The notes under the pieces are model-generated. The model made no database searches and was not told where the DNA came from. It saw only the letters and a list, made by a program, of their open reading frames with translations. Shown here in pieces: positions 1-6,293 of a stretch of DNA of 14,688 nt; the first letter of the stretch is position 1, and every line of letters starts with the position of its first letter. This DNA is from SAR202 cluster bacterium (GTDB taxonomy: Bacteria; Chloroflexota; Dehalococcoidia; Lucifugimonadales; UBA826), in assembly GCA_009392675.1 (NCBI GenBank), contig VFFY01000117.1, forward strand, positions 1 through 14,688, in the 5' to 3' direction. The position numbers were made by a program, and so were the translations under genes.

Positions 1-34
1 AAATAAATAAGTAAATAAATAGGACGGTCATAAT

Positions 35-958
35 ATGGGAACCAGATTAGAAGGAAAGGTGGCGGTGGTTACTGGTGGGGGAAGAGGTATTGGTAGAGGT
101 ATTGCCAAACTCCTTTCAGAGGAAGGTGCATCCATACTAGTCAATGACAAAGGTACTGAAGTAGATGGAACTGGTGCTTCTGCCATGCCTGCAGATGCAG
201 TTGTAGACGAAATCAAATCTTCCGGAGGTAATGCCACGGCCAATTACGCCGATATTTCAACGATGGAAGGGGGAGAGAGTCTGGTTCAATCTTGTATAGA
301 TACTTATGGCCATATCGACATTCTAGTCAATTCAGCAGGCTCATTAAAAGATCGAATGATTTACCAAATGACAGAATCAGATTTCGATCAAGTAGTCCGC
401 AATAATGCTAAGGGTGTGTTTACAACTACAAAATTTGCAGGAATACTGTTTCGTCAGCAAAGGTCTGGAAGGATCGTAAATATGGTGGCTGATGCTGGCC
501 TAGGTGATGTCGGACGGTCAAATTACGCTGCAGCTACTGAAGGGATTATTGGGTTAACCAGGACTACTGCAAAAGATTTGGGAAAATATGGTGTTACCGC
601 CAATGCAATATCTCCTATGGCGGAAACCAGATTATTCCCAGGTGCCGTAGATCAACACAGATTACCAGACGTACCCGGACCTTCTCGGGATGAAAGGGCT
701 GGAATTGGACCATCACCTGAGATACCGGCGTGGTCGGGAGAAGGATCCCCAGATGGACCTGAAAATATCGCCCCTTTGGCTGTTTACCTATGCACAAACG
801 CTGCTCCCAATATTAATGGCTACGTGTTGGGCGTACGTGGAGGGAGTTTGTACGTTTATTCCAACCCTGATATTGAAAATGTAGTGAACAAATGGGGTAA
901 TTTCACAATGGAAGAAATGGATGTTTTATTTCCGAAAATGATGGGATATGGATTCTGA
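35..958 (+). CDS. SDR-family protein, probably a catalytically impaired paralog
   Basis: This is a 307-residue Rossmann-fold protein of the short-chain dehydrogenase/reductase family, most like the (3R)-hydroxyacyl-CoA dehydrogenase (MFE-2/17beta-HSD4) type. The NAD(P) loop TGGGRGIG is at residues 13-20, NSAG at 99-102 and the structural Asn at 124. The active-site Tyr164 is present in NYAAATEG, but the position four residues later is Thr168 (codon ACT) where the family has Lys. The Ser position 13 residues before Tyr is Val151. It aligns without gaps to the next gene through this region, with 38 of the first 60 residues identical by hand count. Both proteins share a C-terminal extension (here WGNFTMEEMDVLFP). 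The ATG has an AGGACGG-like site seven bases upstream. The likely role is a cofactor-binding, structural or regulatory partner of the downstream SDR. An unusual active enzyme remains possible. Confidence 0.9.
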   Translation: MGTRLEGKVAVVTGGGRGIGRGIAKLLSEEGASILVNDKGTEVDGTGASAMPADAVVDEIKSSGGNATANYADISTMEGGESLVQSCIDTYGHIDILVNSAGSLKDRMIYQMTESDFDQVVRNNAKGVFTTTKFAGILFRQQRSGRIVNMVADAGLGDVGRSNYAAATEGIIGLTRTTAKDLGKYGVTANAISPMAETRLFPGAVDQHRLPDVPGPSRDERAGIGPSPEIPAWSGEGSPDGPENIAPLAVYLCTNAAPNINGYVLGVRGGSLYVYSNPDIENVVNKWGNFTMEEMDVLFPKMMGYGF

Positions 959-1021
959 CACCGATTTCTTCCAAACAGGTTTTAACAAGAATGAAAATAA
1001 AGTAAACGAAGGGGTGAAAAA

Positions 1022-1960
1022 GTGACTAAGAGGGTTGAAGGAAAAGTAGCAATAGTAACAGGGGCCGGTCGTGGTATAGGAAGAGAAGTCGCGCTTTGGT
1101 TAGCAAGAGATGGTGCCAAAGTCGTAGTTAATGACCTTGGAGGATCAGTTGATGGCACAGGTGATTCTTCCACTCCTGCAGATTTAGTAGTTGATGAAAT
1201 AAAAGCTGAAGGTGGAGAAGCTGTTGCCTCATATGACTCAGTAGCTGATTTTGATAGTGCCACCAAAATTGTTCAAAAAGCGGTAGATACCTTTGGAACA
1301 GTGGACATACTATGTCACCCAGCCGGCATATTGAGGGACAGAATGATCTTTAACATGACTGAGGAAGAATGGGACCTGGTATTGCAAGTCCACCTGTACG
1401 GGGCCTTTAATATGGTAAGGAATGTGATTCCTCACATGATCAACAACAAATACGGCAGAATCGTGTTATTCTCGTCTGGATCGGGATTAGGTGCCTCGGG
1501 CCAAGGTAATTATGCTGCAGCCAAGGAAGGTATGGTTGGATTCACAAGGGCTGTGTCAAAGGAACTCGAACCCTTTAACATAATGGTGAATGCAGTCTAT
1601 CCTGGAGGGTCTACTAGGATGACAGATACAGTCCCACAATCGACAACGCAACTGAGACAGGATCAGAGAGAGGCCGTCGGGTTAACAACTACAAACCCAT
1701 CTGAACCACCTGCAGAATATAGAGACCCCGGTAACAATGCACCTAAGGTCGTCTACCTCTGTTCTGAAGCCGCGGATGGTATTACAGGACAAGTTTTTGG
1801 TACAAGTGGCTGGGCTTTATCGCTTTATTCTCCACGGCACGTAATAAAAAGCATCCATAAAGATGGGAAATGGACTTTAGATGAATTGGATCAATTGATA
1901 CCGATCTCCCTAGGCAGTGGTCTCATAAACCCAGTACCTGTGGAACCCACACGGAATTAG
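1022..1960 (+). CDS. SDR-family oxidoreductase, MFE-2-like hydroxyacyl-CoA dehydrogenase type
   Basis: This 312-residue SDR probably oxidises a hydroxyacyl-CoA or similar secondary alcohol with NAD(P) in the cytoplasm. The cofactor motif TGAGRGIG is at 13-20, the acidic VNDLGG stretch at 36-41, Ser151, and the YxxxK pair Tyr164/Lys168 in NYAAAKEG. The usual NNAG motif reads HPAG (99-102), and the usual catalytic-tetrad Asn is His124 (VHLYGAF). Peroxisomal MFE-2-type dehydrogenases, as I recall them, have a similar VHLRGSF stretch. That resemblance, together with the VNDLGG...VDGTG region, is why I favour an acyl-CoA substrate. The exact substrate cannot be read from the sequence. The start is GTG, with GAAGGGG about seven bases upstream. 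It follows the first SDR after 63 bases with no visible terminator, so co-transcription is likely. Confidence 0.9.
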   Translation: MTKRVEGKVAIVTGAGRGIGREVALWLARDGAKVVVNDLGGSVDGTGDSSTPADLVVDEIKAEGGEAVASYDSVADFDSATKIVQKAVDTFGTVDILCHPAGILRDRMIFNMTEEEWDLVLQVHLYGAFNMVRNVIPHMINNKYGRIVLFSSGSGLGASGQGNYAAAKEGMVGFTRAVSKELEPFNIMVNAVYPGGSTRMTDTVPQSTTQLRQDQREAVGLTTTNPSEPPAEYRDPGNNAPKVVYLCSEAADGITGQVFGTSGWALSLYSPRHVIKSIHKDGKWTLDELDQLIPISLGSGLINPVPVEPTRN

Positions 1961-2037
1961 GTAGCCCAATATTTAACAGACCATATGCTAAACTGCACCT
2001 ACTTCCTTGGGAAGCCTAATTTTGAGAAGGTGAGAAT

Positions 2038-2718
2038 ATGAACTGGCTAGATTTTGTCATACTGGGAATCCTAATTGTGTCCATGCTTTGGGGTCTCAAA
2101 ACTGGAATATTCGTGGCCGGCATTTATGGAATCGCGATACTGGTGGGCTGGAGAATTTCTGGTGAGGTGTCACAGTTTGTCGGAGAACTTATCGGAGATG
2201 CCCTAGGTCTCAATTCTTCTTCAGCAAAGGCCGTAAGTGCATTAAGTGGAATTAATCTGAGTGTCGATACGATTACAACTGTTACGGCTTTTGTGGTTGT
2301 ACTCATTCTCACACTCATCATCACTAATATAGTCCTAAAATTTATTGGACCTTTTCTAGCAGTTTTAGACGTTGCCACCCTTGGAATGGGTAGAATAGCC
2401 GGCATCACACTTGGATTGATAATCGGTGTGATTATCTCTTCTATAACTATTTCGGGTCTTACACGACTGGCATATGATTTCCATGAAATTCCCGAATTAC
2501 CTGGTTCATCTTTTATTTCAGCTGGAGAAGTCGTCTCGATAGAGGGTATTGACGCAAAGATTGAAAATACCAGAACCTCAATAGAAACTGCTCTACTCGG
2601 CTCCAGAATGGCACCTATTTTTGTAAAAACTTTACAAATTACCCCGGATAATGCTTTTGGAATTATCCCCACTGATTATATGACTGCGATAAAAATACTT
2701 GATTCAAAGTTAGATTAA
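2038..2718 (+). CDS. CvpA-family integral membrane protein
   Basis: This 226-residue membrane protein resembles the CvpA/colicin V production family. The N-terminus MNWLDFVILGILIVSMLWG followed by KTGIFVAG matches the family's typical opening: a short first helix, a G-x-K/R-x-G turn and a second helix. Hydrophobic segments lie at about 4-20, 22-38, 80-108 and 118-140. The remaining 85 residues are soluble and include a run with Ile/Glu spacing at 160-190. CvpA proteins are linked to envelope homeostasis in other bacteria, but the molecular role is poorly defined and I infer none here. A GAGAAGG site lies about seven bases before the ATG. The gene lies 77 bases after the SDR pair and its stop is only six bases before the HNH gene. 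Confidence 0.75.
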   Translation: MNWLDFVILGILIVSMLWGLKTGIFVAGIYGIAILVGWRISGEVSQFVGELIGDALGLNSSSAKAVSALSGINLSVDTITTVTAFVVVLILTLIITNIVLKFIGPFLAVLDVATLGMGRIAGITLGLIIGVIISSITISGLTRLAYDFHEIPELPGSSFISAGEVVSIEGIDAKIENTRTSIETALLGSRMAPIFVKTLQITPDNAFGIIPTDYMTAIKILDSKLD

Positions 2719-2724
2719 ACAAGG

Positions 2725-3252
2725 ATGGCTACAGCTACATCTCCCACAATAGAATCACCCGTATTAGTTCTGAACCAAAATTACCAGCCATTAAACATTT
2801 GCAGTGTGAGAAGAGCAATTGTATTAATGGGCAGGGGAAAGGCAGAACTTATAATAAACGGTCGAGGGGAAATAAGGAGTTCCAGCGCAGCATTCCCAAT
2901 GCCATCGGTGGTTAGACTCTACTATATGGTCAAAAAGCCAATGGTCGAAAGAAGGCTATCTCGGCAAGCATTATTTTATAGAGATAATTTCACATGCCAA
3001 TATTGTGGAATCTCAACTAGGAAGCTGACTATTGACCATATTCAACCTCGTTCAAGAAACGGTAAACATGTATGGGAAAATGTGGTGAGTGCATGTATGA
3101 CTTGTAACCACAACAAGGCCGAAAAAACACCAAGAGAAGCCCAAATGACCCTACTAAGGACACCTTTGGCTCCGAAGCCAAATCCGTATTATATTTTCTA
3201 TCATAGGAAACTAGAGGATGAGTGGTCTCCATTTATACCTTGGAAAAATTAA
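2725..3252 (+). CDS. Small HNH endonuclease family protein
   Basis: This 175-residue protein has the N-terminal VLVLNQNYQPLN stretch (13-24) and RRAIVLMGRGKAE (29-41), typical of a widespread stand-alone bacterial HNH family, followed by the nuclease core. Visible elements are CQYCG (Cys91, Cys94), the catalytic-type DHIQPRSRNG (Asp104, His105), WENVVSAC (117-124) and CMTCNHNKAEKTP (Cys124, Cys127). These are the HNH metal centre and a four-Cys zinc knuckle. DNA cleavage or processing is expected, but the biological role of this family is not established. It is complete and does not sit inside an intron or intein. The ATG is immediately preceded by AAGG, too close for a normal Shine-Dalgarno, and an in-frame stop lies nine bases upstream. 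The start is therefore fixed and translation is probably coupled to the upstream CvpA-like gene. Confidence 0.85.
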   Translation: MATATSPTIESPVLVLNQNYQPLNICSVRRAIVLMGRGKAELIINGRGEIRSSSAAFPMPSVVRLYYMVKKPMVERRLSRQALFYRDNFTCQYCGISTRKLTIDHIQPRSRNGKHVWENVVSACMTCNHNKAEKTPREAQMTLLRTPLAPKPNPYYIFYHRKLEDEWSPFIPWKN

Positions 3253-3271
3253 TCTATGAATAGGATATTTG

Positions 3272-4306
3272 TTAGTCTATGGATGTTGGGAACGGAAGTT
3301 TTAGCATAAAATTATCCAAAACTAGGCTTGGAGTAACGTTTTTCTTCAAGTTACCTAAAGTGATCCTGATAAGTTTTAAAATGTTCAGAATATCTGTGGT
3401 TGATAGCATTTTGGAAAACTCACGAAGTCGTTCTTTTTGGGAAATATTCACTATCTCTTCTGTTCTCTCACTACTAGAGAGCAACACATCTCTAGTCCAG
3501 GTCATTGCTGTATCCAAAAATTCATATACTCCGTCTCGATCGCGAAAAAACTGAGTTGATAAATCCTTCGACAATTTGAACCGTTGTTCCAAACCATCTG
3601 TTAGGCACCCCATAAATCGATTTAATTTACCTTCTAATATATGTAGTATTTCAGGGTTAGTGGCTGCTTGATAAGCCCATTCCGGTCTTCCGCGAGAAAG
3701 CCTTGCGATCTCTTTAATTGGGACCTCGGGCCCTAATTCGCATCCACCTAAATATTCCAATATTTCTAACTCACTAACCGGTTCCAAATTAAGAACTTGA
3801 CATCGCGACACAATAGTACCAAGAAGGTTAGATACGTCACGCGCCAGCAATATAATTACAACATCATCTGGAGGTTCTTCTAACGTTTTTAGTAGAATAT
3901 TGGACTGTTCTGATCTCATACTTTCGATAGATGAGATAATGAAAATGCGAGTGCGGCCCTCATACGGTTTCCGGTGAACCTGCCTTAAAAAATCTTCCCT
4001 TAATTGGTCAATGGTGACCATTGTGGAGGTTCGGCCCACACCATCCAAGTCTTTCTTCACATCATAAATAAATACATCCGTGTGATTATAGGAATCGATC
4101 CGTCTGCATTGATTACATGCACTGCAAGGCCCAGAAGGGTTAGACATGTCAAGGCAGTTTGCAACTTTTGCTATATCCCGTGCAAAGGTGACCTTCCCAA
4201 TCCCATCCATACCGCAAATTAAATACGCATGTGAAAGCCTATCTAACGCAGCAGCTTTTGAAATACGATCTATGGAACTAAGCTGACCAATAGTTTTCCA
4301 GGCCAC
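3272..4306 (-). CDS. holB: DNA polymerase III subunit delta-prime
   Basis: This 344-residue protein is a clamp-loader AAA+ subunit that helps place the beta sliding clamp on primed DNA. It opens with HAYLICGMDGIGKVTFA, a P-loop (32-40) of the delta-prime/DnaX type. Four zinc-binding cysteines follow (Cys51, Cys61, Cys64, Cys67). Next come SNILLKTLEEPP (135-146), the most recognisable motif of the family, and the SRC motif at 167-169 (TIVSRCQ). The Walker B region reads RIFIISSIESM (120-130) without the usual acidic pair, so ATP hydrolysis is unlikely; E. coli delta-prime is also a non-hydrolysing subunit. The length fits HolB and is too short for DnaX. The start is GTG, with AAGGA seven bases upstream. 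It is convergent with the HNH gene (19-base gap) and divergent from htpX. Confidence 0.9.
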   Translation of the reverse strand: MAWKTIGQLSSIDRISKAAALDRLSHAYLICGMDGIGKVTFARDIAKVANCLDMSNPSGPCSACNQCRRIDSYNHTDVFIYDVKKDLDGVGRTSTMVTIDQLREDFLRQVHRKPYEGRTRIFIISSIESMRSEQSNILLKTLEEPPDDVVIILLARDVSNLLGTIVSRCQVLNLEPVSELEILEYLGGCELGPEVPIKEIARLSRGRPEWAYQAATNPEILHILEGKLNRFMGCLTDGLEQRFKLSKDLSTQFFRDRDGVYEFLDTAMTWTRDVLLSSSERTEEIVNISQKERLREFSKMLSTTDILNILKLIRITLGNLKKNVTPSLVLDNFMLKLPFPTSID

Positions 4307-4352
4307 TTTATTTTCCTTAACGAAGTTTTTTTTTACCCCAGAGTCCGGTTGT

Positions 4353-4397
4353 ACAAGCCATTTGACGATGATTCATTTCTGAAAATGGCACAAGCCA
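4353..4397. repeat. Direct and inverted repeats around the htpX promoter
   Basis: ACAAGCCA occurs twice in direct orientation, at 4353-4360 and 4390-4397. In the same stretch GCCATTT (4357-4363) is the exact inverted complement of AAATGGC (4383-4389). The second inverted arm covers the candidate -35 hexamer of the htpX promoter. This arrangement is what a repressor or activator binding site would look like, but no regulator is identified and the arms are short. Confidence 0.35.
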
Positions 4398-4413
4398 AAA
4401 TAGCTACTATAAT
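4385..4413 (+). promoter_or_regulatory. Candidate sigma70-type promoter of htpX-pspAB
   Basis: ATGGCA at 4385-4390 (four of six matches to the -35 consensus) is followed after 17 bases by a perfect TATAAT at 4408-4413. A second overlapping TATAAT lies at 4413-4418. The predicted transcript would start near 4420, about 40 bases before the htpX ATG. Confidence 0.55.
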
Positions 4414-4458
4414 ATAATCTATAGTATAAATTTAATCACCCGCAGGTTGCTAATTACG

Positions 4459-5385
4459 ATGCAGCGAAATTCTATTGGTAAAGACCATCAGCTAACGATT
4501 AGGATGCTAATGACTGGATTGATGCTGCTAATGGCCTATTTAGCTCTTTTTGGATTACTTCTAATTTCCGGTATGAATCCTATTTTTGTGTTTGTGATTG
4601 GGATTGGAATGGTGCTTTTCCAATATTTTATGTCCGATAAACTTGTTCTGAAAACAACTGGAGCCAAAGCTGTTACGAAAGAAGAGCAACCCAAGTTACA
4701 TGAAATGGTAGAAAGGCTGTCAAAAATAGGCGGCATTCCAAAGCCACGTACAGTCGCAATAATGAATATGGAAGCGCCAAACGCATTCGCTACTGGGAGG
4801 AGCCCTAAGCATGCCACAGTCGCGGTCACAACAGGACTATTGAGCAAGCTAAATGATGGAGAATTAGAAGGGGTGATTGGTCATGAGTTAGCCCATATTA
4901 AGAATCGGGATGTGATGGTTATGACCTGGGCAAGTTTGATAGTAGTGGTAGCTGGATTTTTGATGCAAATGCTCTTTTGGATGAGCCTATTTGGAGGTTT
5001 TGGAGGCCATAGGCGACAGGGCAATGGAGGCCAAGCTATGGCCATGATGATGGTCGTTTACATTGGAGTAATAATCATTTACTTCATCAGCCAATTGCTA
5101 ATAAGTACTCTTTCTAGGTACAGGGAACTGGCAGCCGACAGGGAAGGTGCAATCATGACTGGTAGTCCCACAAACCTTGCATCTGCTCTCAAGAAAATCA
5201 GTGGGCAGATAGCACAAATTCCAGAAAAAGATCTACGACAAGTAGAACACGCCAACGCATTTTTCATAATTCCCGCGTTGCAGGGAAATGCGATCGCATC
5301 CTTGATGTCCTCACACCCACCTACAGAAATGAGAGTGGCACGGTTAATAGAAATGCAAAAGCAGAACTGGCATCTTCTCAGGTAG
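4459..5385 (+). CDS. htpX: Membrane zinc metalloprotease HtpX (M48 family)
   Basis: This 308-residue inner-membrane protease degrades damaged membrane proteins during envelope stress. Two hydrophobic segments at the N-terminus (about 18-37 and 41-58) precede the conserved PNAFATG (107-113). The catalytic zinc motif HELAH is at 142-146, with the third zinc ligand Glu223 in SRYRELAADREGA. Two further membrane segments lie at about 154-178 and 195-217, and the C-terminal SHPPTE is at 285-290. All family landmarks are intact. An open frame begins four codons earlier at a TTG (4447), but AGG directly abuts that codon. The ATG at 4459 has the AGG about 12 bases upstream and gives a normal N-terminus, so I chose it. 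A PspAB-like gene follows after ten bases, indicating an operon. Confidence 0.92.
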   Translation: MQRNSIGKDHQLTIRMLMTGLMLLMAYLALFGLLLISGMNPIFVFVIGIGMVLFQYFMSDKLVLKTTGAKAVTKEEQPKLHEMVERLSKIGGIPKPRTVAIMNMEAPNAFATGRSPKHATVAVTTGLLSKLNDGELEGVIGHELAHIKNRDVMVMTWASLIVVVAGFLMQMLFWMSLFGGFGGHRRQGNGGQAMAMMMVVYIGVIIIYFISQLLISTLSRYRELAADREGAIMTGSPTNLASALKKISGQIAQIPEKDLRQVEHANAFFIIPALQGNAIASLMSSHPPTEMRVARLIEMQKQNWHLLR

Positions 5386-5395
5386 AAGGGAATTC

Positions 5396-5974
5396 GTGAG
5401 ATTATTCAAAACTCTTTTTAAAAAGTCGAATAGCCTTCAGTCCGACGAATCCGACATTCTTTCTGCGATCTTACGGATCACAAATCAAGATGCCCACGCG
5501 AAAAAAGACATAAATCTCTTAGGGACAGCAACATTACTGCTAAACATCACTGAACATCCTTTTTTTACCGACATAAATTCATCTCTGAAAGAGTTAGTCA
5601 AAGAATTATTTATGCCAACAATAAGAACACCCTTGCGGGGTTTGAAATCCGACATATACAAAAGTTGCTGGATTATATTCGAAAATACTAACAATCGAAA
5701 AATGGTCGCTGATATAAATTCCGTTAGCTCCTATATAGCCAACCTCGGCTTGGGTAATAATATGACAGCCGCAATTTTTAAAGGCACCATAAAAAATCGA
5801 TCATTTTATTGGATATGCAACTACAGGACATCAAAATTCTATCCACTGGCGCCATTGGCAAATGATATGAGGGACAATGAATTGGAAATGGAAATTGGTA
5901 ACCTGCTGGTTTCTACAGGAATCCCATTAGAACCACATGAAAATTGGTATTCTCTATCTGATATACCTATTTAA
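5396..5974 (+). CDS. pspAB: PspA-associated protein PspAB-like
   Basis: This 192-residue soluble protein best fits PspAB, a family commonly encoded beside htpX in Actinobacteria and Chloroflexi and associated with phage-shock (PspA) membrane-stress systems. Supporting marks are in the C-terminal half: a GLG turn at 118-120, a hydrophobic strand with FYWICNYRTSKFYPLAP (137-153), RDNELEMEI (159-167) and IPLEPHENWYSL (176-187), close to the family's FYPFAP...RDN.LEL...LP.E....W pattern. The N-terminal half is divergent, with a short basic start (MRLFKTLFKK). There is no signal peptide or membrane segment. The biochemical role is unknown. The start is GTG with GAAGGG five bases upstream, ten bases after the htpX stop. 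No pspA gene is present in the window. The family assignment is from recalled motifs and is less certain than for htpX. Confidence 0.7.
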   Translation: MRLFKTLFKKSNSLQSDESDILSAILRITNQDAHAKKDINLLGTATLLLNITEHPFFTDINSSLKELVKELFMPTIRTPLRGLKSDIYKSCWIIFENTNNRKMVADINSVSSYIANLGLGNNMTAAIFKGTIKNRSFYWICNYRTSKFYPLAPLANDMRDNELEMEIGNLLVSTGIPLEPHENWYSLSDIPI

Positions 5975-6293
5975 TATCTCTTTAGGATCTCAAATTTGCT
6001 AGAAAAATAATTTATATGCTGCCACAATCCCCACAGGTACCGTAAGAATCAGTAAAAAGAGCACCAGCAAAGCTAAAGTAGAGTCGCCACCGACCAAATT
6101 CTTTACCGTATCTATTAGCCAACTCATCAATTCAGGATCCCCTGGCTCTGAATGGTGACTCAAAATCGTAAACAAAAAAGGCATATACAACCCACCCAAA
6201 TTTTTATTTTAGCTATAGAATAAGAAGCACTGTCGAAAACTTGATTATATTTTATTACTAATTCGATGAATTGAAGATTATTTCAGTGAATTT
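5975..6293. other. Intergenic region between pspAB and the ABC-F gene
   Basis: This 319-base gap is AT-rich. Its left part carries a possible small membrane-protein gene on the minus strand (listed separately). From about 6200 to 6293 it is very AT-rich and leads into the ABC-F ATG, which has no strong Shine-Dalgarno sequence. I could not assign a convincing -35/-10 pair, RNA gene, hairpin terminator or repeat there. Confidence 0.5.
5999..6184 (-). CDS. Possible single-pass membrane microprotein
   Basis: This 61-residue frame encodes a short polar stretch (residues 8-35), then an uninterrupted hydrophobic segment at about 36-58 and a short tail YKLFF. It has the look of a single-pass small membrane protein, and I recognise no family. 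The ATG at 6184 is preceded on its strand by GGGTGGG six bases away. The frame also extends five codons to a TTG (6199), and an internal ATG at 6127 would give a 42-residue form that keeps the membrane segment. It lies alone in an otherwise empty gap, opposite to both neighbours. It could be a chance frame in AT-rich DNA. Confidence 0.35.
   Translation of the reverse strand: MPFLFTILSHHSEPGDPELMSWLIDTVKNLVGGDSTLALLVLFLLILTVPVGIVAAYKLFF

Noticed and set aside
1..25. AAAT-type tandem repeat at the left edge
   Set aside because: Only about five short units, interrupted, and cut by the window edge. It is best read as an AT-rich leader before the first SDR, not a repeat array.
2002..2014. CTTCC-TTG-GGAAG hairpin before the CvpA-like gene as a terminator
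   Set aside because: Only five base pairs with a three-base loop and no proper T-run on the plus strand. Too weak to call.
2124..2672. Long open frame on the minus strand opposite the CvpA-like gene
   Set aside because: It is wholly antisense to a gene with clear membrane-protein composition, and its translation shows no family motif.
2725..3252. HNH protein as a homing endonuclease, CRISPR or phage-defence nuclease
   Set aside because: It is intact, stand-alone, in a housekeeping gene cluster, with no intron, intein, repeat array, methylase or phage gene nearby.
4326..4334. Run of nine T bases upstream of holB as a terminator
   Set aside because: No GC-rich stem precedes it in either direction, and it lies upstream of both divergent genes.
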